Shown here in pieces: positions 50,394 through 60,182 of a stretch of 64,000 nt of DNA. Within the stretch, counting starts at the first letter, position 1. Every line of letters starts with the position of its first letter. Source of the DNA: Acetobacterium woodii DSM 1030 (GTDB lineage: Bacteria; Bacillota; Clostridia; Eubacteriales; Eubacteriaceae); contig NC_016894.1 of NCBI RefSeq assembly GCF_000247605.1, positions 3,585,732 through 3,649,731 of the forward strand, written 5' to 3'. The notes beneath the pieces were generated by a model that saw only the letters and a list, made by a program, of their open reading frames with translations, did not search any database and was not told where the DNA came from. Both the position numbers and the translations under genes were made by a program.

Positions 50394-51497
50394 TTATTTG
50401 ACGATATTCTTTCCTGAATTTTTGGCCAAATATAAACGCTCATCGGAACGCTGCAAAACTTTTTCCAGATCATCACCTTTTTCAAAAACTGCCACCCCAA
50501 AACTACAGGTAACCTTTCCGATTTCTCCAAAGGTATATTCGGCAATTAAATTTCTTAGTCGTTCAACCCGTTCAATGGCTTGCTTTAATCGAACATCTGG
50601 GAAAATCAAAACAAATTCTTCCCCACCCCATCTGGCAAAAAGATCGGATTGAAAGATATTTTTACAAATGATCTTGGTAAGCTCCGTTAAAACCATATCG
50701 CCAGCCAAATGGCCATAATGATCATTGACTTCTTTAAAGTCGTCAATATCAAACATCACCACCGCTAAACAAGTATTCTGCTGCTCTGCCCACTCAGCCA
50801 GTCGTGCATATTCCTGATTAAATTTAGCTTTATTATAGATTCCGGTCAGGGCATCGTTTTCCACCATTTTCAACAATTCAATGGTATTTTGATATTGAAT
50901 CCTTTTATAATAGTTGATACTGTATGATGAAATACTGCTTAGTACAATCACGATCAGGATATAAACAATAGCGGCTGAAAACTTTGCAAATGGCACATCA
51001 TTAAAACAAATGGTGGAAAATATAAAATAGCCGGTGCTGACAAACAATGATGTAAAAACAGAATACAACCATCGATTATTAATTAAAAAAATCGTTAATA
51101 CCATGAGCATCACCCCAAACGACTGGATCAGTAAATCAGGGGAGGGAAATTGGTTTGAAACATAAATAAAAGACAACGAAATGATAATTTCATAGGCGGT
51201 AAACCAATAGATCAACGAAAAATACGTTTTATCCCGGCTTACTTTAATATATAAAAACATCAACAATACAAAAATTATACAGCGGTTGATAAAAATAGAA
51301 ATAAACAGCGTCGCATCTTTTATCAGAAAATATTCCGGAATAATAAATAAAAAGTATACCAACCCAGCTATCAGAATAGTAAATTTAATATAATTTAAAT
51401 TTTTAGCGATTTCAGCATTATAGAATTCTTTTTCTAGCGCCTTGTCTCTAAATTCAGCCAAATAAATGGAGGAACTGTTGTTTTTTCTCTTCTTCAA
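50394..51497 (-). CDS. Membrane-bound diguanylate cyclase (GGDEF)
   Basis: 367 aa, TTG start with AAGGAGC upstream. Six transmembrane segments in the first 190 residues (IKFTILIAGLVYFLFIIPEYF; TLFISIFINRCIIFVLLMFLYI; and others), then GGDEF: NDALTGIYNKAKFNQ, FDIDDFKEVNDHYGH, RWGGEEFVLIFPD. Second c-di-GMP synthase of the window; the sensor region differs from that of 26517. Confidence 0.92.
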   Translation of the reverse strand: MKKRKNNSSSIYLAEFRDKALEKEFYNAEIAKNLNYIKFTILIAGLVYFLFIIPEYFLIKDATLFISIFINRCIIFVLLMFLYIKVSRDKTYFSLIYWFTAYEIIISLSFIYVSNQFPSPDLLIQSFGVMLMVLTIFLINNRWLYSVFTSLFVSTGYFIFSTICFNDVPFAKFSAAIVYILIVIVLSSISSYSINYYKRIQYQNTIELLKMVENDALTGIYNKAKFNQEYARLAEWAEQQNTCLAVVMFDIDDFKEVNDHYGHLAGDMVLTELTKIICKNIFQSDLFARWGGEEFVLIFPDVRLKQAIERVERLRNLIAEYTFGEIGKVTCSFGVAVFEKGDDLEKVLQRSDERLYLAKNSGKNIVK

Positions 51498-51730
51498 TTT
51501 CTTAATCAGCTCCTTTAGTATTCAAATGATTAACAATTCGTGCCTAAATTATAGCATATGTTTTCCATGAATGTTATTGTCGCGCTAAAATTTTGCAAAA
51601 TCTATTTTGCCGATAATTAGAATGACACAACTCCTTTTACTACTGTGTTTCTAAAAAACATTATCGATTTATTCTACAACTATCTGTTATAATAAGAAAA
51701 ACAACTATCGATTAAAGCAGGTGAAAAGTT

Positions 51731-52543
51731 ATGCCAGAATTACCAGAAGTCGAAACTGTTCGTCGAACCTTAAAAAATTTTATTATTGGCAAAGAAATTA
51801 CGAAGATCACTGTTCATTACGATAACATCATCACCGGGGACACCAATGCCTTTGTCACGTCATTAACAGGACAAACAATTCGCGATATCGATCGGGTCGG
51901 AAAATATTTAATTTTTATTTTAGACACCCAAGCGTTTATTTCTCATTTGCGGATGGAAGGCAAATATAATATTGTCGCTGCTTCAAAACCGCTTAATAAA
52001 CACGAACATCTTAGTTTTTTATTTAGTGATGGCAGCGAATTACGTTATCAGGACACCCGTAAATTTGGCCGTTTAGAACTGGTGAATAAAGAAACCTATC
52101 GTCACGATTTACCACTTTGCAAGCTTGGTCCCGAACCATGGGACGCCGACCCTCAAGCCATCTATCGCAAAATACACAAAAGCAATCTGCCAATTAAAAC
52201 ATTGTTGTTGGATCAAAGCCTTATGGCCGGTATCGGCAACATTTATGCCAATGAAATCTGTTTTAGAATGAAAATACATCCTGCCACCCCCGGGAAACGG
52301 CTTAGTAAAAAGCGGGTAGCTGAATTAATCGACGTCTCGACAGAAATACTAACGCAGGCCATCACCCAAGGTGGCACCACCATTCACTCATTTGATGCCA
52401 ATGGTATTACCGGGTTATTTCAAGTCCAGCTACAAGTCCATCTGCAAAAAAACTGTTCGGTTTGTAACGGCGCCATCACAAAAGAGATGGTGCGTGGCCG
52501 CGGCACGTATTATTGCCCGACGTGTCAAAAAAAGCAGGGTTAG
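51731..52543 (+). CDS. mutM: Formamidopyrimidine-DNA glycosylase (Fpg)
   Basis: 270 aa. N-terminal catalytic PELPEVETVRRTL with Pro after Met removal, lysine region (SHLRMEGKY), helix-two-turn-helix SLMAGIGNIYANEI, and C-terminal zinc finger CSVCNGAITKEMVRGRGTYYCPTC. Excises 8-oxoguanine and related lesions and nicks the DNA. Canonical length. AAAGCAGGTGAAAAGTT before ATG. Confidence 0.96.
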   Translation: MPELPEVETVRRTLKNFIIGKEITKITVHYDNIITGDTNAFVTSLTGQTIRDIDRVGKYLIFILDTQAFISHLRMEGKYNIVAASKPLNKHEHLSFLFSDGSELRYQDTRKFGRLELVNKETYRHDLPLCKLGPEPWDADPQAIYRKIHKSNLPIKTLLLDQSLMAGIGNIYANEICFRMKIHPATPGKRLSKKRVAELIDVSTEILTQAITQGGTTIHSFDANGITGLFQVQLQVHLQKNCSVCNGAITKEMVRGRGTYYCPTCQKKQG

Positions 52544-52591
52544 GTGTTTTTTCACCAAAAAAAGGTTCTTTTATCACCTAAAAGAAATTGA

Positions 52592-52763
52592 GACTGTCAA
52601 AAAAGATAACGTAGTACCGACAATTGTTAGATCATGTTGTATGCCTCAAGGCGAACAGTTGCAGCTAAAAAGCTATCTTTAACCGAATCTTCGATTGCAA
52701 CTGTACGAATTGCGCGCATGCAACAGATTAACAATTGATCGGTACGGTAGGCCATTGACACCC
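52592..52763. repeat. MITE-B, copy 2 (172 bp)
   Basis: Same length and layout as 35197-35368, with terminal GACTGTCAA/TTGACACCC and inner inverted repeats (GTACCGACAATTGTT against AACAATTGATCGGTAC). It fills the gap between mutM and the anti-sigma gene. Confidence 0.85.
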
Positions 52764-52827
52764 TCAGGTTCTCTGATCATCTAAAAGAATCTTTGCTGGT
52801 ATCGCTATGGTTACACCCAATAATGAC

Positions 52828-53607
52828 TTATTCGCTTTTCTGTTTGTTTTTTTGGATATAACCAATAATAAATAAAATCACCGCGCCAAACCCATAAGCG
52901 ATGGAATCAATCCACTCATATCCCACGGTGTAAATCTGACTTAGCGGAAGCTGTTGAGCTATCGAATTCGTGAACGCTGAACCAAATATCGTCAAAATTA
53001 AAACGACTCCCAAAACATTCCACATATTCAATTTCATAATTTTCTTAATCAGGATGGCGATCCATAAAATAGCCAGCCAGATAACCGTAATTGGAAAGGC
53101 ATAGCTACTAAACCAGAACACCGGCGCCAACATATAATTTGTATTAATGACCACCTCGATCCCGTAAAGCATCGGCAATATTAAGATGCTTGCTACGGCA
53201 AACGCTTTAATGATTTGCTGCTTTTTACTCATCACAGCTATCAAACCAATCGCATAAGCATATCCTATTCCCATATCTACGATCAAAGACCAGCTAAGCT
53301 TCTTATTTATTGCAAAATCAACAATAAAAGTAACAATAATCGCGATTATGCCAAACGATAATAGCGCACCCTTTAATAAATACATCATTTTAGTTTTACT
53401 TAAATATTTTTGTAAATGCTGGTTCCCCGAAATTGTTTCCATTTCCGCTTGCTTTAGCCGTGCTCGCATTTCGTCACGTTCTTTAGCACAATTACTACAA
53501 GTCTTCAAATGATTTTCGATAATATCATTTGTTTCCGCACTGGTAAGCTGGTCAATATAGTTAGGTAATAACTCGTTGACAATCCCACATGAAATTTCTT
53601 TACTCAT
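52828..53607 (-). CDS. Anti-sigma factor with zinc-binding domain and membrane domain
   Basis: 259 aa. N-terminal ZAS motif His-x3-Cys-x2-Cys (IENHLKTCSNCAKERDEM, about residue 35) binds the sigma factor; six hydrophobic segments follow from residue 75. It overlaps the ECF sigma gene by 8 nt, the usual sigma/anti-sigma pair. Signal unknown; the large multi-span membrane part suggests an envelope or antibiotic stress sensor. Confidence 0.85.
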   Translation of the reverse strand: MSKEISCGIVNELLPNYIDQLTSAETNDIIENHLKTCSNCAKERDEMRARLKQAEMETISGNQHLQKYLSKTKMMYLLKGALLSFGIIAIIVTFIVDFAINKKLSWSLIVDMGIGYAYAIGLIAVMSKKQQIIKAFAVASILILPMLYGIEVVINTNYMLAPVFWFSSYAFPITVIWLAILWIAILIKKIMKLNMWNVLGVVLILTIFGSAFTNSIAQQLPLSQIYTVGYEWIDSIAYGFGAVILFIIGYIQKNKQKSE

Positions 53608-54088
53608 TTCGATTTCTCCTTTTCACAATTTTTTGTTTTCCCCGATAAAATGTCACTCTCGCCCAATTTTCTGTTTTCCCCATTATATCGCCTATTTCAG
53701 AAAAACTCAGTTCTCCGGTCAGCCTGAGATAAACTACTTCTCTTGAAATTTCATCAAGTCCATGCAATAATTTAAAAAGCTCAATTTTATCAAGATTCAG
53801 GATGTGTTGCTTTTCCAAATTGATCGCAGCCTGTGCTTCTTCGATTTCATTTAATGGCATCTCTTCAGGTTTATGCAATTCCTTATACCATAATCTTTTT
53901 GCTATCTGACAAAGCCACACCGAGATTTTGCAATCCCCTCTAAAGTTATGAATTCCTTTTGTTGCCTGATAAAAAGTTTCCTGTGTCAATTCTTCGGCCA
54001 AATAGGTATCATGGGTCAAGCAGAGCAAATACTTATACACCGCTGATGCATTTTCATTATAGACTTGTTCCAACTTCTGCTTATCCAT
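53600..54088 (-). CDS. ECF sigma factor
   Basis: 162 aa. Region 2 (YLLCLTHDTYLAEELTQETFYQATKGIHNFRGDCKISVWLCQIAKRLWY) and region 4 (LDEISREVVYLRLTGELSFSEIGDIMGKTENWARVTFYRGKQKI) of the SigM/YlaC type. AGGAGGTGAAAA before ATG. Controlled by the membrane anti-sigma encoded downstream. Confidence 0.92.
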   Translation of the reverse strand: MDKQKLEQVYNENASAVYKYLLCLTHDTYLAEELTQETFYQATKGIHNFRGDCKISVWLCQIAKRLWYKELHKPEEMPLNEIEEAQAAINLEKQHILNLDKIELFKLLHGLDEISREVVYLRLTGELSFSEIGDIMGKTENWARVTFYRGKQKIVKRRNRNE

Positions 54089-54195
54089 TTTTCACCTCCT
54101 CAGAATATAAGTGTCAAAAAATTTGATTTTGTTACCAATTTTTAAAATTAATTTGATTGATGACGCCCTTGTTTATCCAAGTAAAAAAATAAAAT

Positions 54196-54221
54196 CCCTC
54201 GTCTTTAATAAAAAGACGAAG
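54196..54221 (-). terminator. Hairpin before the sigma operon
   Basis: CTCGTCTTT/AAAGACGA with a short loop, with TTTTATTTTTTT following on the minus strand; ends the 54279 transcript. Confidence 0.65.
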
Positions 54222-54278
54222 GAAACGCAAGCCGATGAAATGTTTAACTTATTCACCCATCATCAATCGGCGTATTGC

Positions 54279-54668
54279 TTAAAATATTGTTATCAAATAA
54301 ATAGCACCGATGGTCAATAAGATTATGCTATTCCACTTTAAAAAATTAATGTCCGATAAATTAAACGTTTCTTTTTTATTAATAATTTTTAAATTATATA
54401 CCCCGCCACCGGCAACAATTAATATAATAATTAACGACATTGGCGCGATGGTCGCATAGGAGTCAAGAATTACCAACAATGCAACCATAACATACAAAAC
54501 GCCCACACTGTTAAACTGCTTTTTAAATCTTTTGGCCGTTGATCCCGGTAAGAGATTTCCTACCAATTTTTTTTTATATTGCAGGTGGAAAACTAAAGAC
54601 AAAACGCCCACCACCAAGCTTAATAATGGAATAATAATTTTTAAAATCTGATTCCCGGTAAAACCCAT
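54279..54668 (-). CDS. Hypothetical membrane protein (DUF3784-like layout)
   Basis: 129 aa with four hydrophobic segments (IIIPLLSLVVGVLSLVFHL; VGVLYVMVALLVILDSYA; SLIIILIVAGGGVYNL; IILLTIGAIYLITIF). No catalytic residues. Similar small membrane proteins are frequent in Firmicutes without known role. AGAGGTGTTGTAAG before ATG. Confidence 0.62.
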   Translation of the reverse strand: MGFTGNQILKIIIPLLSLVVGVLSLVFHLQYKKKLVGNLLPGSTAKRFKKQFNSVGVLYVMVALLVILDSYATIAPMSLIIILIVAGGGVYNLKIINKKETFNLSDINFLKWNSIILLTIGAIYLITIF

Positions 54669-54776
54669 CTTACAACACCTCTTCTATCATTTGTTATCAC
54701 TATTCTATCACTACCTGCAGGGATTATATGCTTATTTGCGCCCCTCAATCAACTAAGCCAATTTAGGGAAAAACGC

Positions 54777-55277
54777 CTATTTCCGATGAATTTTTACATT
54801 CGGACAGCCTTCAAAGGCTTTATCGCTGATTTCTTTAATTGTCGTTGGCAAATAAACATCTTCTAACCTGACGCAATCGCGAAATGCCCATGCTAAAATT
54901 TTCTCGGTCCCTTCATTAATTTTTACCGTTTTTAATTGATCACACTGGTTAAATGTGAACGACGCAATTCTTGCGACGCTGCCTGGTATTTCAATTGCTT
55001 CAATTCCACATCTGGTCATGGCATATTGCCAAAAATCGTTAAGGTTAGCCGGTAGTTTCACGCTTTTTAATTTCTCGCAACCATCAAAGACAAAACCGCC
55101 AATCTCAATGATTGTATCGGGAAATTCGACCCGTTCTAATTCTTTGTGACCTTTAAATAAATCATCGCCTACAATTAAAATTTCTTTATCCGCGGGAATA
55201 ATCGCCTCTTCCCCGGCTCCGACCGCTTCCATCAAGCAGATCCCAAAATCTTTCGTTTTATAATAATACTGATACAT
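54777..55277 (-). CDS. BspA-type leucine-rich repeat protein
   Basis: 166 aa with about four LRR_5 repeats of the form FxGCxxLxxVxLPxxLxxIxxxAFxxC (FDGCEKLKSVKLPANLNDF; FNQCDQLKTVKINEGTEKI; FRDCVRLEDVYLPTTIKEI). No signal peptide, so cytoplasmic. Probably protein binding. GGAGAAAAACG before ATG. Confidence 0.82.
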   Translation of the reverse strand: MYQYYYKTKDFGICLMEAVGAGEEAIIPADKEILIVGDDLFKGHKELERVEFPDTIIEIGGFVFDGCEKLKSVKLPANLNDFWQYAMTRCGIEAIEIPGSVARIASFTFNQCDQLKTVKINEGTEKILAWAFRDCVRLEDVYLPTTIKEISDKAFEGCPNVKIHRK

Positions 55278-55572
55278 CGTTTTTCTCCTAACATTCCATA
55301 GGTAATTTAATTTTGAAAACTTTCCATTTTAGTATAGCACAAAAGGGTTTGCACGATACTAAAAATCATTGTCTAAGCATCGTCCCAAAAATCAAATTGA
55401 CTGTGCGTTTTTAGTGTATTAACCATTTTATTTTTCTGTCGCTGGCTTAACTTGTTCCGGTAAACCTTCACAAAAGATACTGTTTACTATTTCAATCGCT
55501 CGAATATCGAAAAAAATACTTTAGTATCGTTTAATTTTGTCAAATTCCGTTGACTCTCCTAAGCAATGTATG

Positions 55573-55620
55573 TATAATCATATCAAATGATATATAAATC
55601 TATCATTTGATATGATTATA
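55573..55620. promoter_or_regulatory. Large operator palindrome upstream of a TetR gene
   Basis: Perfect 20-bp inverted repeat TATAATCATATCAAATGATA (55573-55592) / TATCATTTGATATGATTATA (55601-55620), 8-nt centre, ending 15 nt before ATG 55635. TATAAT inside the repeats could be the -10. Likely self-repression. The rest of the 55278-55634 gap holds no gene. Confidence 0.78.
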
Positions 55621-55634
55621 CTATTGGAGGACTT

Positions 55635-56201
55635 ATGAATACAAATTTAAGTTTGAAAGATATTAAACACCGGGCTATTTTAAATTCGGCTACCGAATTA
55701 TTAGCTCTAAAACCAACTGCAACGCTACAAGAAATTGCCGATTATTCAAAAATTGGCATCGCCACATTACATCGTCACTTTGTATCCCGAGAAGCGCTGC
55801 TGGATGAGCTTGCCATGAATGCCATTCATTTGGTCAGGGAAACTTTTACTACCCTTACCATTGATCCGTATGATATGAATTCTTCTCTTAAACGACTTTT
55901 TGATGCACTGATACCACTTGGTAATAAAATCTATTTTCTCGATGCGGCCGCTTCTGTCGATGAAAATCCCACTATTGTCGCTGGCGAAGCAAGTCTAAAA
56001 CACCCCATTCTAGAAGCCATTGAAATATGGCAACATAATGGTTATCTGAAAAAAAACGTTTCCTCCAGATGGATGATGAACGTAATCTATAGCTTATTAT
56101 TTATTACGTGGCGAGATATTCAAGCTGGAAATTTAGCCAAAAATGATGCAACTGATTTGTTGCTTGATACAGTTTTATCAGGGTTTTCAGTAATAAAATG
56201 A
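55635..56201 (+). CDS. TetR-family regulator
   Basis: 188 aa; HTH KHRAILNSATELLALKPTATLQEIADYSKIGIATLHRHFVSREALLDEL, helical ligand domain. ATTGGAGGACTT before ATG. Stands 100 nt before a GNAT gene on the same strand and directly after the palindrome, which it probably binds. Confidence 0.88.
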   Translation: MNTNLSLKDIKHRAILNSATELLALKPTATLQEIADYSKIGIATLHRHFVSREALLDELAMNAIHLVRETFTTLTIDPYDMNSSLKRLFDALIPLGNKIYFLDAAASVDENPTIVAGEASLKHPILEAIEIWQHNGYLKKNVSSRWMMNVIYSLLFITWRDIQAGNLAKNDATDLLLDTVLSGFSVIK

Positions 56202-56301
56202 AGCTTTTTTTACATGGATATGATATCATCGGCAACTGCAAAGTACCAGGAACCTTGCAATCCAATTTTATACGATATGAAATTAAAAGGAGTGTTTATT
56301 T

Positions 56302-56916
56302 ATGTCAACGATGAAAGTTAAAATTACAAACACCATTACTGAAAATCAAAAAATAGCAGTAGCAAAACTCTTTTACGAAGCTTTTACAAAGAAATTCAGT
56401 ACCTTATGGTTATTTGCTAAAAATGAAGCCCAAGCGATTGCAGTATTATGTGAGTGTATCAATTATGAAAAAGGTCTCTATGCAATAAGTGAAAACAACA
56501 TTTTAGGATTTATCGGTCTTGAAACAGGTGATGGCCTTTTTGTCAATTTCAAGTTCTCTACACTTACAGAAGTTTTTGGATTCTTGGGTGCGACCTGGCG
56601 TTTTATCGCTTACGGTATTTATCGTCTACTTCATAATAATCGAATCGATCAAGAAGTTCATATTGATCCTATCGTTGTTTCAATCCAAGCTCGTGGTATG
56701 GGGGTTGGAACTCAACTATTAAATGCTACCATTGATTTTGCTAGGTCAATCGATCGAAAATGCCTTTTCCTAGAGGTCGTTGACACAAATCCTGAAGCAC
56801 AAAAGTTATATAAACGGATTGGTTTCTCTGTTATAACGGTTGAAGACACCCGCTTATTCACTTCAAATGCTGGTTTTTATAAAGTTATCCACATGAAAAA
56901 ATTTCTTGCCATTTAA
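56302..56916 (+). CDS. GNAT-family N-acetyltransferase
   Basis: 204 aa. The acetyl-CoA loop is at VSIQARGMGVGTQLLNATIDFARS (R/Q-x-x-G-x-G/A), followed by CLFLEVVDTNPEAQKLYKRIGF, the usual GNAT motif B. Substrate unknown. Probably in the TetR transcription unit upstream. AAAAGGAGTG before ATG. Confidence 0.88.
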   Translation: MSTMKVKITNTITENQKIAVAKLFYEAFTKKFSTLWLFAKNEAQAIAVLCECINYEKGLYAISENNILGFIGLETGDGLFVNFKFSTLTEVFGFLGATWRFIAYGIYRLLHNNRIDQEVHIDPIVVSIQARGMGVGTQLLNATIDFARSIDRKCLFLEVVDTNPEAQKLYKRIGFSVITVEDTRLFTSNAGFYKVIHMKKFLAI

Positions 56917-57261
56917 AAGATTTTTACACTGATCAATTATTTAATTTATCCGACATTCAATAATGTTTTATTATTATATGCTAAGTCCCCCCTGTTTGGT
57001 TGATTTTATCATTCTCAAATCATACCATCCAGGTTTTTTTATCTCTTTTATAAAATTTCCGACTCTATCTTACAGTATTCCAAACTCATGATCTGTAACC
57101 TAAAGATGATCAACCACATTCTCTATTATTCGCATCTTTCACCCTCCTTCATCTATTTTTCAATTAACGCAATGATAAAACCATCGGCCATCTAATGGAA
57201 TAAATGGTTCAATTTCAATATATCATCGCTTGACAAAAGCATCGTTCTGACCTACACTATC

Positions 57262-57292
57262 TATATGAATAAAAATAAAATATATTCATATT
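57262..57292. promoter_or_regulatory. Operator-like inverted repeat upstream of a TetR gene
   Basis: TATATGAATA...TATATTCATATTA, about 9-bp arms with an 11-nt centre, downstream of TTGACA (57230-57235) and 16 nt before ATG 57309. The preceding 300 bases hold no gene. Confidence 0.55.
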
Positions 57293-57308
57293 AACAAGAG
57301 GTGACTTC

Positions 57309-57890
57309 ATGCCCAAAATATATTCAAACGAAAAACGTCAAGAAATAAAAAACAAATTGCTACAGGTCGGCTTAGCGCTGATCAAACAACACGGTTTAAA
57401 AAAAATGAGTATTCAAGAGCTTACAAAAAAGGTAGGGATTGCCCAAGGGACCTTTTATAATTTTTTCACCTCAAAAGAAATGTTAGTTTATGAACTGGCT
57501 GACATTTACCAAAAAAAACTCAATCTCAAACTTGAAGCAATTATCGCTTCAAAGGGATATCTCGAACGCAATGATTTGCGCCAATTATACGCTAACATGT
57601 TTCTAAAAGATGAAGACAATGTCTATCGTTTTCTGACAAGTGCTGATCTTCAGATATTATCAACCAGACTTTCTTGTGATTATTTTGATAAAATTACCGA
57701 TGTAAAAAAAGAAATGGAACGACATTTACTCAACGTGCACGAAATAAAAGCGTATTATGATCTCGATGCCGTCATTAACTGGATTCAGATTATGAATCTG
57801 ACGATCCAGAATCAAGATATCCTCGTGAAAACCAGAGTTGAGAAAATAATCCTTCGGATGATCGAAAATATGTTAGATGAACTCTTTTAA
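57309..57890 (+). CDS. TetR-family regulator
   Basis: 193 aa; HTH IKNKLLQVGLALIKQHGLKKMSIQELTKKVGIAQGTFYNFFTSKEMLVYEL. It is 24 nt upstream of an alpha/beta hydrolase on the same strand, so the regulator and enzyme are one operon. ACAAGAGGTGACTTC before ATG. Confidence 0.9.
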   Translation: MPKIYSNEKRQEIKNKLLQVGLALIKQHGLKKMSIQELTKKVGIAQGTFYNFFTSKEMLVYELADIYQKKLNLKLEAIIASKGYLERNDLRQLYANMFLKDEDNVYRFLTSADLQILSTRLSCDYFDKITDVKKEMERHLLNVHEIKAYYDLDAVINWIQIMNLTIQNQDILVKTRVEKIILRMIENMLDELF

Positions 57891-57914
57891 AAAAACAGTA
57901 AAGGGGGAATAAAA

Positions 57915-58673
57915 ATGAAATTTTATGAATATGGCGATAAAAACGCCCCCACAATGATGCTCATTCACGGTGCTGGCTGGTCCTACTGGCTTTATCTGCA
58001 AGAAGCCCGATTATTACAGCCAAACTACCATGTGATCTTACCCGTCCTCGATGGCCATGGTGAAGAAGCCCATCGCCCTTATTGTTCGACCGAAAAAAGT
58101 GCCGATCAGTTACTTACTTATATTGATGACCACTGCGATGGTAGACTTTTCGCTCTCAGCGGAGTTTCTCTGGGCGGACAGATTGCCATTGAACTCTTAT
58201 CAAGACGCTCAGATCTAGCCGAAAAAGCGATTATCGAAAGTGGCCTCTGTATTCCCCAACCGGCACTTTTAAGATACAGCCAATTTGTTTATAAACATTT
58301 TGGCAACTTGCTATTTTCACCAAAATTCAATCAGTGGGCGCTCACGATAATGCCAAAAAAACTGCAGTTACCCGATGAAATTGCCGCATTATATTTACGA
58401 GACATCCCCGCTGTTAACGTTGAAACAATGAATCGGGTTTTTGAAACCTATTATCATTACACCTTAAAAGATAGTTTGAAAGATAACCAGGCCGAAATGA
58501 TTTACTGGTATGGCAGCAAAGAACCACATTGTATTAAACAGTCGGGCTTATTATTTCAAAGTACTGTTAAAAAATGTCAATTAATCGAATTACCGGGTTA
58601 TCGTCATTCCGAAATCAGCGCGTATCATCCCGAAGAATGGGTTGAAAAAGCAACGGCGTTTTTTAATTCTTAA
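57915..58673 (+). CDS. Alpha/beta-hydrolase
   Basis: 252 aa. Oxyanion region MLIHGAGWSYWLY, nucleophile elbow SGVSLGGQIAIEL (G-x-S-x-G-G, serine about residue 81), and late catalytic His in PGYRHSEIS. Esterase or related; substrate unknown. Probably controlled by the TetR encoded just upstream. Confidence 0.86.
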   Translation: MKFYEYGDKNAPTMMLIHGAGWSYWLYLQEARLLQPNYHVILPVLDGHGEEAHRPYCSTEKSADQLLTYIDDHCDGRLFALSGVSLGGQIAIELLSRRSDLAEKAIIESGLCIPQPALLRYSQFVYKHFGNLLFSPKFNQWALTIMPKKLQLPDEIAALYLRDIPAVNVETMNRVFETYYHYTLKDSLKDNQAEMIYWYGSKEPHCIKQSGLLFQSTVKKCQLIELPGYRHSEISAYHPEEWVEKATAFFNS

Positions 58674-58970
58674 TGCCTCGATTGACTAATTCGATTATAG
58701 TTATATCCATTTATCCAAAGATCTATTATTTCCTTTTCACGAAGAACCATTTTAAAGCGCTTAAACAATTTTAGTTTATTATCATTTGACGCTATTTTTC
58801 TCGCTACTATTGCCTTCCGATTTTTTCCCCCACTATATACCTATTACCAAATATAAGCACAACCAGAATGGTAAAGACTGGAGTAAGATTCACTCGTCGC
58901 TCGATAGCTACTTTGCGGATTAGTTCGATTAATAGCTAGTAGCCAGGACTGACTTGTTTAGTGCTTTTTA

Positions 58971-58998
58971 TTGACATATCAAAAAATCGATGTATAAT
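58971..58998 (+). promoter_or_regulatory. Promoter of the choloylglycine-hydrolase-family gene
   Basis: TTGACA (58971-58976), 16 nt, TATAAT (58993-58998), 75 nt before ATG 59073. The remainder of the 58674-59072 gap shows no gene. Confidence 0.8.
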
Positions 58999-59072
58999 GC
59001 AATTAATGGACTTATGTTTAATTAATTAGTTATAATGAACTCAAAATAGAAAAAAGAAAGTAGGCAATCAAT

Positions 59073-60056
59073 ATGTGTACCAGTATTACGCTAATGACAA
59101 CGAATCATATCAACACACTTTCAAGAACTATGGATTTTGCTTTTGTGTTAAACCAAGAGCTGCTTTTTATTCCAAGAGCCTATCCACTGCTCTCTGAAAT
59201 TGATGCAACGGAACGACCGACCAATTATGCGGTGATGGGAATGGGTCGAAATATCGACACCTATGTTTTTGCTGATGGCCTGAACGAAGCAGGGCTTGCT
59301 TGCGCCACTTTATATTTTCCCGGCTACGCCCATTATAATGAGGAATTAATTGCTGGTAAAACCAACCTGGCTCCCCATGAAGTGGCAGGTTGGTTATTAA
59401 CCAATTTTTCAAACATTGATGAGGTAAAAACTGCTGCTGCCGAATTAAACATCATCAATAGACCGTTTAAACTGATGAACATTGTCACTCCGTTTCATTG
59501 GATTATAACTGATAAAACCGGTGCAACTATCGTCATTGAACCGATGAAGGACGGCCTAGTTATCCATGACAATCCTCACGGTGTGATGACAAACAGTCCG
59601 GACTTCAATTGGCATCTAACCAACGTTCGTAATTATGTTTCCGTAAAGCCTAATAACAACAAGTCGATTGAATTAAACGGAATCACATTTGAACCGTTTG
59701 GTAATGGTTCCGGAGCTGTTGGCTTACCCGGGGATTACTTGCCACCTTCGCGCTTTTTACGCGCGCTTTTCGGCAAAGAAACCATCAATAAAATAGAAAA
59801 TGAGGATGAATGTGTTAATGCGGCCTTTCATATTTTAGCCTCTGTTGATATTCCTAAAGGAAGTGTCCGCACCGATCAGGGTGTCGATTATACCCAATAT
59901 ACTGCAAGCATGGTCTGTAATACCGGCACCTATTATTTCAAAACCTACGATAATAATCAGATAACCCGATTCTGCCTTTTTAATGAAGATTTTGAAGCCA
60001 AAGAACCAAAAACTTGGAACGTGCTCCTTCCACAACAATACAAACAATTAAACTGA
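59073..60056 (+). CDS. Choloylglycine hydrolase/penicillin V acylase-family amidase
   Basis: 327 aa Ntn hydrolase. Nucleophile Cys2 (MCTSITL), Arg18 and Asp21 (SRTMDF), later Asn (VMTNSPDFNWHLTN) as in the family, and C-terminal Arg region. Members cleave bile-salt amides or penicillin V, and bacterial signals such as acyl-homoserine lactones; discriminating residues cannot be decided by eye. No signal peptide, so cytoplasmic. AAAGAAAGTAGGC before ATG. Confidence 0.88.
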   Translation: MCTSITLMTTNHINTLSRTMDFAFVLNQELLFIPRAYPLLSEIDATERPTNYAVMGMGRNIDTYVFADGLNEAGLACATLYFPGYAHYNEELIAGKTNLAPHEVAGWLLTNFSNIDEVKTAAAELNIINRPFKLMNIVTPFHWIITDKTGATIVIEPMKDGLVIHDNPHGVMTNSPDFNWHLTNVRNYVSVKPNNNKSIELNGITFEPFGNGSGAVGLPGDYLPPSRFLRALFGKETINKIENEDECVNAAFHILASVDIPKGSVRTDQGVDYTQYTASMVCNTGTYYFKTYDNNQITRFCLFNEDFEAKEPKTWNVLLPQQYKQLN

Positions 60057-60182
60057 AGTTGAAAAAAGTTGTCAAATTCTGAAGAAACCACTAGCCGCAG
60101 AACTGTCAACTACAATTGAATCAATATGAACCTTCCATTTGTCGGAAAATTGTACCCTATAAAGATGCTGAGAGGCAATAAC

